64,000 nucleotides of DNA from Oryzias latipes (taxonomy: Eukaryota; Chordata; Actinopteri; Beloniformes; Adrianichthyidae): assembly GCF_002234675.1 (NCBI RefSeq), contig NC_019872.2, forward strand, positions 13,265,950 through 13,329,949, written 5' to 3'. The notes beneath the pieces were generated by a model. It saw nothing but the letters and a program-made list of their open reading frames with translations. It searched no databases and had not been told where the DNA came from. Every line of letters begins with the position of its first letter. Within the stretch, counting starts at the first letter, position 1. A program made the position numbers and the translations under genes. Shown here in pieces: positions 40,329 to 51,300 of the stretch.

Positions 40329-40800
40329 CGGTAAAACGTCCACACAGATGGCCGTTTGACGTCCTCATAAACCGCGGTGATCTCCTGGTTGTCCGCCAGT
40401 TGCCTGGTCTGTGATGTCAGCTGATGGGAGCCTGGTTCCACCGACATTCGCAGTGATTCGCCCCCCCCCCCTCCTCCCAATACTGTATCCCAGTAGAGCT
40501 CACGATTAGCAAGCGCTATCCTGTTTGTTCCATGACCCCTTTCCGCTTCTAGCTTCTCGAAATCTCTAAAAACAGGAACTTTCCGACATAGAGCCTTTAC
40601 GCTTTCCTCACCAGAACCCCCGACTTCTCCTACCAAGAACATCCGAACTTCCTTTCTTTGATATGAGGAAGGCAGTGTCTGTGTCCTAGAACTGCACAGC
40701 TTAGCTTCCCTGTTTATTTGTGCTAGCTAATTCGTCACAACTGCTCTCTGCTTTCTTCAGGTCTTCCATTCTCCTCAGCCCTAAATATGGCAGACACTTA
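40329..40800 (-). promoter_or_regulatory. candidate non-coding first exon and promoter of pcnx3
   Basis: A good minus-strand donor GTGAG lies at 40324-40328. Upstream of it the sequence is more GC-rich than its surroundings. The distance to the coding start and the lack of other genes suggest a non-coding first exon. The ORF here (40642-40325, minus) shows no recognisable domain. Confidence 0.35.
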
Positions 40801-42793
40801 TCGGGAGCGTGAGTCCCGAGTCACGGTGTTCAACACCTCATGGTGTCGTTGGTCCAACCAACAAGAATCCGTTTAGAAATCTTACTAACAGCTAGCTCAC
40901 CAAGTTGCTAGCTGTAGCTAGCTACTACTTGGTTGACACAATCACTTACGTCAGCACGCACGTGATCACGCAGGAAAGAGAGAAAGTTAACAAGTCGATG
41001 GCACAGATTTTAATTTAAAAAAGTTTATTTACTATCTATTTACTCAACAAGTAACTATAACTATAATTATAACTATATATATATTCTTTAATTATTCTTA
41101 TTTTTTTAAAGAAAAGGTTTCGTTATTTTGAGTATTTTAAATGAAAGTTTATCTATGCCTTTTAAAAATAGGAAGCTTTAAGGTCTATTCTCACATTAAA
41201 AGAGAATTGAATTAAATAATAAAATCACATTAACGGTCACTAGGTAAAATTTAATTTCATTGTATCACAATATTTTTTTAATGTGAAATTTTAAAGACCC
41301 CCTCCAACAAAAAAACTTTTTTTCTGTGTTTTTGACACATATTGCTCGCTGTTTTTGTTGCACTGGTAATGTTAGGTTGGGGTTGTGAGAGGCTGAAAGT
41401 ATGAAAACAAAGAGATGATGGGAAATGAGGACAGACTTTCTTCGTACCAATGTCAAAACGACAAAAGTTCTTAGATTTTGGCTAAAAACTGCATAAATTT
41501 ACTTAAAATATCACTGGAAATGCTTTTAAGTCAAATCAAAATAAAATTGGAGTGGAACTTCCACATTCAACACAAAGAGTAACTGCAAATAGTTACTAAT
41601 TTGACATATAATATGGAAACTTAATAGTAACGCGCTTCGAATTATAAATATAGTTTGATTGATCGACTGATTGAAGCTGTTTTAGAATTAACACTAGCAA
41701 ACAAAATATATTCAGTTTTATTAAGGAACTACTTGGAAAAGGTAATTACATTTTATTCCTTTATGACAAAACGGGCACAAAAAGAGGACCTTGAACTTTA
41801 GCAAAAAGGAAAAAATGTAGTTTTTCTCTTTTTTTTCTATCAAAATTACTTAATTTTTTTTTGGATATTTAAATTTTCTTCCTCCATACAGATGAGTGAT
41901 CATTAAATATATGTTTTTTTTTATAAATAAAATCATTACCAGGTAATGTGTTGACCAATGAAAAACATTTTTCTCCAAATGTAAATATAAAGATTATAAT
42001 ATAGATAATAACTTTTAAAATATTTTTTTACAATAGCACCGTATTTCGGAACATCACTGGCTAAAATTCTTCCAAACAGCATTTTCTAGGTATGTGACTT
42101 GAATGGATGGATCTGTTTTCCCCATAAATGTTAAAATATATATTTTCTTAATTTTAAATATTCATTTCAATCCCTTGTATTACTTATTGGATGTGCTTCT
42201 TCATTTAGCCCTTGCATTGGCTTCCACTAAAAACCTTTAACCTTTAGTTGACCTTGCTAAGTAATTCATATAAGGTCCACAAATGTAAGCGGCTCTCTGA
42301 GTGTTGCAACTGCTATATTGCCCCAGAACATAGAAAGTTTAACAATAGAAGAGAAAATTGGTAAGGCATCCGGATTATTGTATTTACTAATTATGTTATT
42401 TTATCACACAGAAAAGCCAAATGGAAAGGCTTAGAAGGAGTAAAGTGTCAATCCAATATAGTTTAAAACAGGATTTGTGGTGAAATAAATATGATAAATT
42501 ATATAAAAATAAATTCAAATGAAGAAGAAAATCATCCTTTTCAATGTCTGGCATTAATATATGGTCTTTAAATATTTTAGTTTTCTTTGGAGTTTTCTTT
42601 TTTAATCTGATTTTGAATTACTTTAAAATAATAGAAACTATAAAAGCAATAAAATATACCGGTAATCTTTTTTAAGATTTTGACCAGACAACATAATTTC
42701 TAGGTCTTTCACAGGTGGTTTGGATGCCTGAAAAAGTAACAGCAGAACCAAAAAACACGCAGGCCACAAATTATAACATATTCACATCCTTAC
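40801..42793. other. AT-rich spacer with one CCCACTCC-family remnant
   Basis: Very AT-rich, with no recognisable gene. A rearranged remnant of the CCCACTCC repeat lies at about 41285-41562 (AAAGACCCCCTCCAAC at left, ATTGGAGTGGAACTT at right). On the minus strand, a polypyrimidine tract and AG near 42733-42745 could be an acceptor for a short terminal exon related to the next entry. Confidence 0.45.
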
Positions 42794-43232
42794 CCAAAAG
42801 CTTTGTAGACCTGGCTGCTGTGTCGACAGCAACCAACAGTTGTCTCCTGCTTTTTCTTGTCAGAGCTGTTTTGTTGAGATACCCTTGTGACATCTCAACA
42901 CTTCCCAGCTGTGGCTTATCGTCTCCTGTAGCTGCTAGCCTCCAAACCCCTCTGTCACCTTGAATCAGAACTCACCTGCGCTGGACCCGTGCTGACACCG
43001 CACCTGTCCGAGCCCACGGGACCGTTCCCATCAGTGTCAGCACAGGGAGGCCGACAGGAGAGAGGAACCTGCTGGCTTTCAATTCAGTCTCACTGAAGCC
43101 TTTTGTAGAAACACTGATGGCTGCTTCAGCCTCAGACCAAACATGACGGGGGTCCACACCACAGAGTTCCTCAAACACTCCGCAGAGGTCATCAGAAACA
43201 CAAGACAGGAGCACACAAGCAATATTTGCAAC
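42794..43232 (-). other. possible minus-strand exon pair of an unrecognised gene or pseudogene
   Basis: Segment A (43232 down to 42976) has a good acceptor (CTTGATGTTACAG) and a donor GTGAGT. It is open for 85 codons: VANIACVLLSCVSDDLCGVF, EELCGVDPRHVWSEAEAAIS, and so on. Segment B (42958 down to 42794) continues the same frame after one TGA, is open for about 55 codons and ends at a donor GTAAGG. The gap between A and B is only 17 nt, too short for an intron, so B is either read through a stop in a decayed gene or unrelated. I do not recognise the protein. Conventional GC content and borders distinguish it from the AT-rich surroundings. Confidence 0.3.
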
Positions 43233-43312
43233 CTGTAACATCAAGGAGATCAGGGTGCGTAAGAGGCATAAAACTTTTTTTTAAATTAAATAATTGAATT
43301 TATCTTATGTAC

Positions 43313-44330
43313 CAGACGTCTACAACCTTTAGGGATAAAGGAGCCATTTAGGGGGGCAGTTTCTTACAGACCAAAATCCACCAGAGCAGGAAAGCCACCG
43401 TTTAGAAAAATAAACGTAGTTATGTTTTTGTGACCTGCGTTTCATTTATAAAATGTTGCTTTCAAATATCTACAGTTATTTGATCATGGCAGTATTATAT
43501 TTTCTTCTCATTCATTCATTCATTTTCCATTCCGTTTTTCCCTTTCGGGGTCACCAGGCTGCCGGAGCCTATCCCTGCTACTTGTGGGTGAAGGCAGGGA
43601 ACAACCTGGACAGGTCGCCAGTCTGTCGCAGGGTTGTTATATTTTCTTCTATATGACAATGTTAACTACTTTTACTTTTGACAGCAGCACATTAAAGCTC
43701 CTTTCAAAATAAAATACACCCTGTGTCAAATATGATCCTCCTGCTGCAGCAGATGTACATGAATTGAAAATGCAAGAGTCAAACATGGCATTTTTTTAAA
43801 CATTGTGACTTTAGTGTTTCTTCTTCCTTTTCTCTTTTACTATTGAATTTAACCCCTTGATGCCTGTTAATGCAAATATGCACCAAACCACTTCAGATTC
43901 AAATTTACCTTAATTTAGCGTCAACATAAAAGCAAAAACATAAGCGACATTTTTGTTTCATAGCTGGAAATTATTTCAGGCGTCGAGGGGATAAACATTA
44001 CTACATTGGTGTTTAATTTTTACCCCCAAAAAATCTATATTTGTAAATGCAATTCTATACTTTAAGGACTTTTCTTCTGAACAACAACTAGACACTGTTG
44101 TGCAGCAGAAGATACAAATATATCAAACGTTTTACCAGCCTTTTGGTAAGTTATGTTATGTTAAAAATCTTAAAACAAAGGAAAAAAAAACGTAATAGCC
44201 TAAAACAAATTAACCAAAAGTACAAACTCATAATTTATTGAAATCGTTAGCATTTTTCTTCAGAGCCAAAAAGGCCAGAATGAAGGGATAAAGGAACCAC
44301 ATGTGGCTCCAGAGCCTCCGTTTGCAGAAC
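43313..44330. mobile_element. degraded hAT-type element with LINE-tail fragment inside
   Basis: The left end CAGACGTCTACAACCTTTAG and the right-end region ACATGTGGCTCCAGAGCC then GTTTGCAGAAC resemble paired ends of non-autonomous hAT elements. A fragment at about 43505-43632 (GCCGGAGCCTATCCCTGCTA, GACAGGTCGCCAGTCTGTCG) is a widespread teleost LINE-tail-type repeat. No target duplication could be confirmed. Confidence 0.45.
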
Positions 44331-45263
44331 TAACCAGAGGGGATGTTTTGAGGCTGATCTGCTGCCTAAGAACATCACTTTTCCTGTCTTCTTGAAGATG
44401 TTCATCTAAATCTTCTGATTTTAACAACTAATAATAAAAAAAGAATGAATTCATCCTCTGCACGGTTTAGCTCCTGCTGTCACAGAGCTCACCTGGATGT
44501 GAGGACTTTCGAATTAAGAGTTAAAAAAAACCTTTTATCTAACACAGAATCTAAAATAGCGCTACAGCAATCGTTGGTGTGTATGATATGCTCAATATTG
44601 TGGTATATAGCATTGAGTCTTGCAACATGAAAGGGAGAACTGTTTTTATTGTTAGGAATTATGGCGAGCAGAAAAAGCAAAAGCTCAGTGCAGCTATAAA
44701 ATTGACAGCATACTGTGGTGCAAATCACCACCACCTCAGACAGAAGTTCAGCCGGCCTAATGTTTGACCTTCAAAAATTAAATTAAGGTATTTTTCATTT
44801 TATTTAAAGAAAGATATGCTGCGAAACCCCACTTTGTTTCTGTAAGCACTAGTGGACATCCCAGCGTTAATAAATGAACAGGAGCAGCCTCTACATCACT
44901 GAGAATTGAAACAGGAAAGAGACGGGAGACAAAAAGTGATGAAACTCAAGTGTAAGACACTTTAAAAAAAAAAAAAAAAGAAGAAAAGCACTTTTTTTTG
45001 GGAACGTGCAATTTGTGTGAAATGCTGCTTCTGCATGTCAAGCATTTCAATGGGTGTAATTACTGAAGTTTGGCCTTTGTAGTATTCATCTGTGTGCATT
45101 TATTGGGTTTGATCAGTCCCAAGACTTCTAATCTTGTTAGATTGAGTGAGGCAATAAGCACTGAGCATGGAATAAAAACACAGCCCTTTCTGTGGTCATA
45201 TAAGCCGCACTAGAAATGTTGTCCGTCTTGTCAGTTTTTGCTTACAGGAAATAGAGGTAGATC
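44331..45263. other. intergenic spacer
   Basis: I see no gene or recognisable repeat. It includes an A-run at about 44965-44980. Confidence 0.5.
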
Positions 45264-46433
45264 TACGCTCACTGGTCACTTTATTAGGTACACCTTTCCA
45301 CCCGTTCATTAACAAAAATTTCTATTCAGCCAATCACATGGCAGCAGCTCAATGCATTTAGGCATGTAGACATGGTCAAGACCATCTGGTGCGGTTCAAA
45401 GCGATCATCAGAATGGGGAAGAAAGGTGATTTAAGTGACTTTGACCGGGGTGTGGTTGTTGGTGCCAGACGGTGTGGTCTGAGGATTTCAGAATCTGCTG
45501 ATCTACTAGGATTTTCTCGCACAACCATCTCTAGGGTTTACAGAGAATGGTCTGAAAAAGAGAAAATATCCAGTGATCGACAGTTCTGTGGACAGAAATG
45601 CCTTGTTGATTCCAAAGGTCAGAGGAGAATGGCCAGACTGTTTCAAGCAGATAGAAAGGCAACAGTAACTCAAATAACCACTCGTTACAATCGAGGTCTG
45701 CAGAAGAGCATCTCTGAACACACAACATGTCCAACCTTGAGCCAGATGGGCTACAGCAGCAGAAGATCACATAGGGCGCCACTCCTGTCAGCTAAGAACA
45801 GGAAACTAAGGCTACAATTCACAGACTCACCAAAACTGGACAGTAGACGATTGGAAAAATGTTGCATGGTCTAACGAGTCTCGATTTTTGCTGCGGCATT
45901 CAGATGGTAGGGTCAGAATTTGGCGTGAACAACACGAAATAAGGGATCCATCCTGCCTCGTATCAATGGTTCAGGCTGGAGACGGTGGTGGTGTAATGGT
46001 GTAGGGGATATTTTCTTGGCACAGTATGGGCCCCTTAGTACCAATTGAGCAGTGTTACAACGCCACAGCCTACCTGAGTATTGCTGCTGACCATGTTCAT
46101 CCCTTCATGACCACAGTGTACCGATCTTCTGATGGCTACTTCCAGCAGGATAACACGCCATGTCATAAAGCTGGAATCATCTCAGATTGGTTTCTTGAAC
46201 ATGACAATGAGTTCACTGTCCTCAAATGGCCTCCACAGTCACCAGATCTAAACCCAATAGAGCACCTTTGGGATGTGGTGGAACAGGAGATTCGCATCAT
46301 GGATGTGCAGCCGACAAATCTGCGGCAACTGCGTGATGCTGTCATGTCAATATGGACCAAACTCTCTGAGGAATGTTTCCAGTACCTCGTAGAATCGATG
46401 ACTGTGTACCTAATAAATTGACCAGTGAGTGTA
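45264..46433 (+). mobile_element. Tc1/mariner transposon, inactive
   Basis: TA target duplications lie at 45264-45265 and 46432-46433. They enclose short inverted termini (CGCTCACTGGTCACTTTATT at left; complement near the right end ATAAATTGACCAGTGAGTG), with AGGTACAC adjacent. About 1.17 kb long, it contains a broken transposase on the plus strand and lies downstream of nrxn2. Confidence 0.92.
45413..46420 (+). pseudogene. Tc1-family transposase pseudogene
   Basis: The reading frame begins MGKKGDLSDFDRGVVVGARR and has the paired helix-turn-helix DNA-binding region (ISESADLLGFSRTTISRVYR). A frameshift near 45835-45850 and an in-frame TAG near 46000 break it. The C-terminal half (MGPLVPIEQCYNATAYLSIA, VLKWPPQSPDLNPIEHLWDV) retains the DDE-domain signatures. 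The position expected for the first catalytic Asp reads SNESRF, that is Asn (AAC at 45873-45875). The enzyme would have catalysed cut-and-paste transposition; this copy cannot. Confidence 0.9.
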
Positions 46434-48007
46434 AATCTTTCTTCCCCGTTGGTGTCCAAGAAGTTAAGAAAAAAAACCTCTCCTTTGTGACTGCAAAAAG
46501 CAATAAACAGCACAAGTGTGTACAAAGTATATAATCAAGTGTATTTTCATCTTTTTCCACGTTCTGTACACATATTAAGATCCATTTCACATGAACATTA
46601 TACAATAGCAATAAGTGAGGAATGGTCTATTTTCCGAGTGCTGAGCTGCTCATGTTGAATGGCACTTTCATTGAAAAAAAGATCACAGCGTATGAATAAA
46701 TAACTCAACAGAGAAGAATGGCTTCATATTATTTGTTTCATTGAGTACCAGGTTCAGAAAGAAAATTGTACAACCAAACGTGACAATGGTTTGTTCCATC
46801 CGACAAAAACAAACACATCTGCAGCTTTGAGAGGAGTGTGCTTTTTATAAAAAAAACCCCCAAAACAAGTGATCCAAATGAAAGACAATCTGAAAATGGA
46901 ACATGATCAGAAAAGGTGGTGACAAGATACACGGAAATATCGGAGAAATATCAATACAGTTCACAAATTTTCAATTATTCACCTCATAGAATAGTCTTTT
47001 GATAACTGATAGAAAACAAATACATGTTTGGCTGCTTTACAAGGAACATCTCTGTCTCAAGCGTTAACATTTTCAATGTGCTTTTTGGATTATCCAATGA
47101 CAGTTTGAGGAGAATCAACGGGGGGTGCGGTCAGCAGCCGGAACCTGCGACTTTGTGCTCTTCAAAGCTGCTTGGGTTGTTTCGATGTCCTAAAATCTGT
47201 GCTTGGAAGGAGACGGTGTGTCTTCCTCTTACCTTACCCGGCAAACTGATGCTTCCAACCTCTATGTATATACAGTACATACAAGCAGTGTTTACAGAGA
47301 AATACCTCCACTGGCGGTCGCTGGCCGACATGTTCACGATTATCCCTACTTGGTACGGCATGGCACACTTACTACTCACACAGGTAATGTTTCTGACCCA
47401 TCACACTTGTAAGAGTGGACGTGAGACGCTCTGGACCGGAATGACCGGGGGACTTTCGGAACCACAGGATGAACACGGAAGCCTCGCTTCCTCCGAGTTC
47501 CTGCACGCTCAGAATGGCTGCTAGATATTTGAGAGAGAAAAAAAAAACTTGGCCTGTTGTGCTTCACACATCATATCTGGGGGACATTAAGACTCAAGAT
47601 ACAGCATCACGAAGAAGTCCAAAGAAACCGGATGTTCTCGGAACTTTCTGTACACAGCCACACCTCTGCTATTTACAAAGCCAAAGTGGGTTTTCTTCCT
47701 CCAAGCTCGTAGAAACCAAAATAAGAGATGATGCTTCAACAAGGAATCGATGAATGCTGACAGAGTGCACATTTTGGACACAGAGGATGAGTCAGATCTC
47801 GTGTCGTCGAGAAGAATTTATCACTAATGGGCAACTTTGACTTTCAAGACACAGAAAAGCAATATATATTTGCTTTGTGCAGTTTTTTTGTGGTCTGTGT
47901 TTTTTTATTCGATTTATTTATCTTTTTTCCCCCCGAAGGCCCACCTGACAAGTCCGGGTTGCAGAACAAAATTCCTCCTCTAGTCCACGTCTGTTTCCTC
48001 TCTGCTC
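46434..48007 (-). other. nrxn2 3' UTR and downstream flank
   Basis: It directly follows the nrxn2 stop (48008-48010) on the minus strand. I see no other gene. Several plus-strand TTTATT hexamers (AATAAA on minus) occur, the nearest around 47905-47922, too close to the stop to be persuasive. The actual poly(A) site is undetermined. Confidence 0.55.
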
Positions 48008-48318
48008 TCAGACGTAATATTCTTTGTCTTTGTTCTTTTTGCCCTTTGTGTTGGCCTTGGCCACGGAGCCTTTCGCCGTGCTTTTGTCCTTGACCACGGC
48101 CCCATTGCCCTCCCCGGCCGAACTGTTGGCAAAGCTCTGGCTCTGGTCTGGCGGGTAGGAGCCCTCGTCCCGGTTGCGGTACTTGTACATGGCATAGAGG
48201 AGGATAAGAATGCAGAGGGCAGCAGCAGCCACGATGCCAACCACCATGCCTGTGGTGCTGCTGGCCTCCCTGATCACCTCCACGTGCTGGCTCTTTTCAT
48301 CTGAGGCTGTGGGGTTGG
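48008..48318 (-). CDS. nrxn2: predicted short form of the nrxn2 last exon (splice site 5-like)
   Basis: Inside the 797-nt last exon lies a strong second acceptor on the minus strand: a pyrimidine-rich stretch ending CCCCATGTGCCCACAG, just above 48318. It is in the same phase as the long form. Its use would join the preceding exon to [18 protein letters not shown], removing 486 nt (162 codons) of Pro-rich stalk. The ANPT junction matches the form known in mammalian neurexins. The sequence supports the site; usage is inferred. Confidence 0.6.
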
Positions 48319-51300
48319 CTGTGGGCACATGGGGAAAATTGGGAGGGTAAGTTAGTCCCGGTGTGTTGCGGGAGGAAGGAGGAGCAGGGGGTAGAAGCAC
48401 CTGGTCACGGGTGTTCATTTTGCCTGCAGGAATGTGGAGCTGGTCGGGGTTGGTGGTGGGGATAAAAGGAGGTAAGGGACGGGGTTTGTGGACTCCACTG
48501 TCACCAGCGGCAGGAGGTGGAGGAAGGACTGTCCTGTCGGTGACCATGGGGGAGTTTTTATTAAAGTCTTCGTCATCGGATTCCGTCATCTCCCCTGAGC
48601 CGAAGGCCGAGACCTCCACAGGGTCACCGCAGTCCTCCTGGTCCGGGGGGCAGGAGGGATGAGGGGGGAGTATCAGGGACTCTTTGGTGGTTTCGAGAGG
48701 GGATAGGTGGGTGGGAGGAGGAGGAGGAATGAAAGGGTAGCGGGTGGCGATGGATGGGGGCTCAAGGGAGTCCACTGTTATTATAGGCAACACTAATTCA
48801 CCTCCTAGAAAGGAAACAGAGAAGGTAGGGTACCCTAAATTAGAAGAGCTCCGATTCTGTTATGGAGGCGGAGTCACAATCTGTTCATTCGTCTGCATCT
48901 TACTGAGCAATCAGACCAAAAGCAGCTAACTCTGAACGAATGATCGGAATAATAAATGTCGCTGCACGCCACCACTATTCCAATACGGCAAACACAATGG
49001 GGCTAACAGGCAGACACAAACAGATTGGGAAAAACCCCCAAAAATGGCTGTGTGCACAATAGAGCAGACAGGTTATCGTTCGAAAAGATTCCTCAAACAT
49101 TATATTTTCAGCTGCTTTAATAACAGTTTGAAGACTAGCTGAACTAAATAGGCTTAACATCATATAAAATGTGATTTTCACATAAAAAAGCACAAAGGAA
49201 AGGAATAAAAGCCAGCCCGTTCTCAGGTCTAACATATCAGGACATTATGAATGAACACCTGTTCCTAACCAGGCTCTGAAATGAGGTTAACATAACCTCA
49301 GAGGAACTAGAAGCTATGACATATTACACCGCCGCGATTTTTATTAGACGAAATTTAACCAAATGCAGGAACAAAGATCCGGGAGTTAAAACGCAGCTTT
49401 AAGTCATCTCTTCTGCCCGTTAGCGCTCCCTCACACACACGTGTAGAAAGGCTGCTTCAGTTCATTAAAATGCTCCTTTCAGTCCTAATATAAAGCAATC
49501 ATACTCGTTCATCTGTTTTCTGACAGTACAGACACGGAGTTTGACACGCCAAAGTGGGAAAGCTAAACTTCTGCTGCCGTCTCTCCCCTTTGGCGTCCTA
49601 TTCGACACACACCTGAAAACTCTGGAGACGAGCAGCTGATGATCAATTTATCAAGCGCTGGTTCTCAGCAGCACCTGGGTAGCTTTTGCTCCATAATATC
49701 ATGTCCCCTTGTTTTACTTGGAGGGCACAGCGGTAGTCTCTTTATGGTGTGGGTAATCAAAGTTTTGTATCGCAGTCAGAAAAGACGTTATGATGAGTTG
49801 GAGACACTAAAAAGAATAAGGACCCCCTCAACCAAAAGAAACAAATAAGAATTCTGTGACAAAGAAGAAAGAAAAAGAGGAATTCAGTGAACCCTTCTAT
49901 ATCGCGGTTCACCTTTTGCAGTCTTGCTGTGTCACAGGTTTTTTTTTGAGTGGATCCTGATTGGCTTTTGTTAATAAATCACCTCTGTGCTGTGTCTCCT
50001 GTACAGGATGCGTTCAGTTTGCCAATGTTAGATAAATCTTTGATCACGATCAGATCTTTGTTTAGTTCTATAAAGATCAGAACTTTGACGATTTAAAAAA
50101 AGTGTGAAAATGTTCTTGTCTGTCTTGGAGAAGTGGATAAAGAGTATAGAGGGGTTTACAGCCTTAAAACATTTATAATTCTACTTTGCAGATTTCCCCT
50201 ATTGTGGCTTTTTTATGGAACATATCACCCGCAATAAATGTGGGAACACTGAAAGAAAATGCAGCAACAGATCTGAGCAGATTTTGAAGAATACTGTCAG
50301 TTTTACCTGAGTTAAGAGGTATTACAAAGAAAGTGAACTTTATAGATTACTCTCAGTATCAGACGAAATAGACCAGCTACTGCATTTGACAAAAATATCG
50401 AGGCAAGGGGATTGTCCTCGGGTACAAGACTGGACGCTACAAACAAGGCAGGGCCCTGGGAGTCCATTGACTGTATATGAGAATTGGACTTTCATAGAGA
50501 AATAAAAAGCTATATAACTTAGTCCTTCTATTTGTCAGAATAACCATTCCTGCTCTGATACATTTAAAACAATTTTTTTAACATAATCCTTCATTTTAAG
50601 AACCAGTTATTCAAATTGTAAACTGACCAATCAGATGTTTCAATAAACTTAGGTGGTCTCAGGTTGAATGTTTAAAAATGTTGACAGATTTGTGAAGTTC
50701 GCTTCCAAGAAATCATCGTCTTACTGACGATTTCTGGTTCCAACACGGCGGCGTCCGTATGGTGAATGAAATGGCGGTTGAATTGTCTTTTTACTTTGTA
50801 GCTAGCATTCTATGGGTGACGTCACACTCGCTCAGTCCAGTTTTCTTATACAGTCAATGAGTTTGTCTAAGAATGAGACTCAAAGGTGAGGAGCTCTTTA
50901 GGAAGATGATGAATAGAATCAGTGATCTCTGTCCTGAACAGTGTCCTCTGGCGGAGGGCAAAGCTTGAAGGACGAGAGGCAGAAATGGGGGTGGGGGGTC
51001 TTTTTTCTATTCTTCAAACATGTATGACAACATGTGTTTAGAAGTCAGAATGTCCTCTGGCTGAGAAAGATAAATTTCAGTCGACCGAGATTAATGAACA
51101 CGTGTCGCAGGGACGGCCAACGACAAACCCATCAGATAAGGTCATCTTAAGCATGGAGGCGAGCGTAATGAGGGCACGCTCATTCCTAAATTCCACAGCG
51201 TGTTTCTGTCACAGATCTGACCCGCCGCCATCCTTTCTTAATGACTGCAGCACACCGAACAGTTCGGTTTGGTGATTTATAGAGACACGCAAGATGGATT

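Noticed and set aside
42715-42963. 82-codon plus-strand ORF
   Set aside because: It is opposite the minus-strand open segment with better splice signals, and there is no recognised domain.
42973-42975. In-frame TGA between the two orphan segments read as a selenocysteine codon
   Set aside because: There is no recognised selenoprotein family and no SECIS-like element that I can identify. A decayed frame or use of the overlapping GTGAGT donor is simpler.
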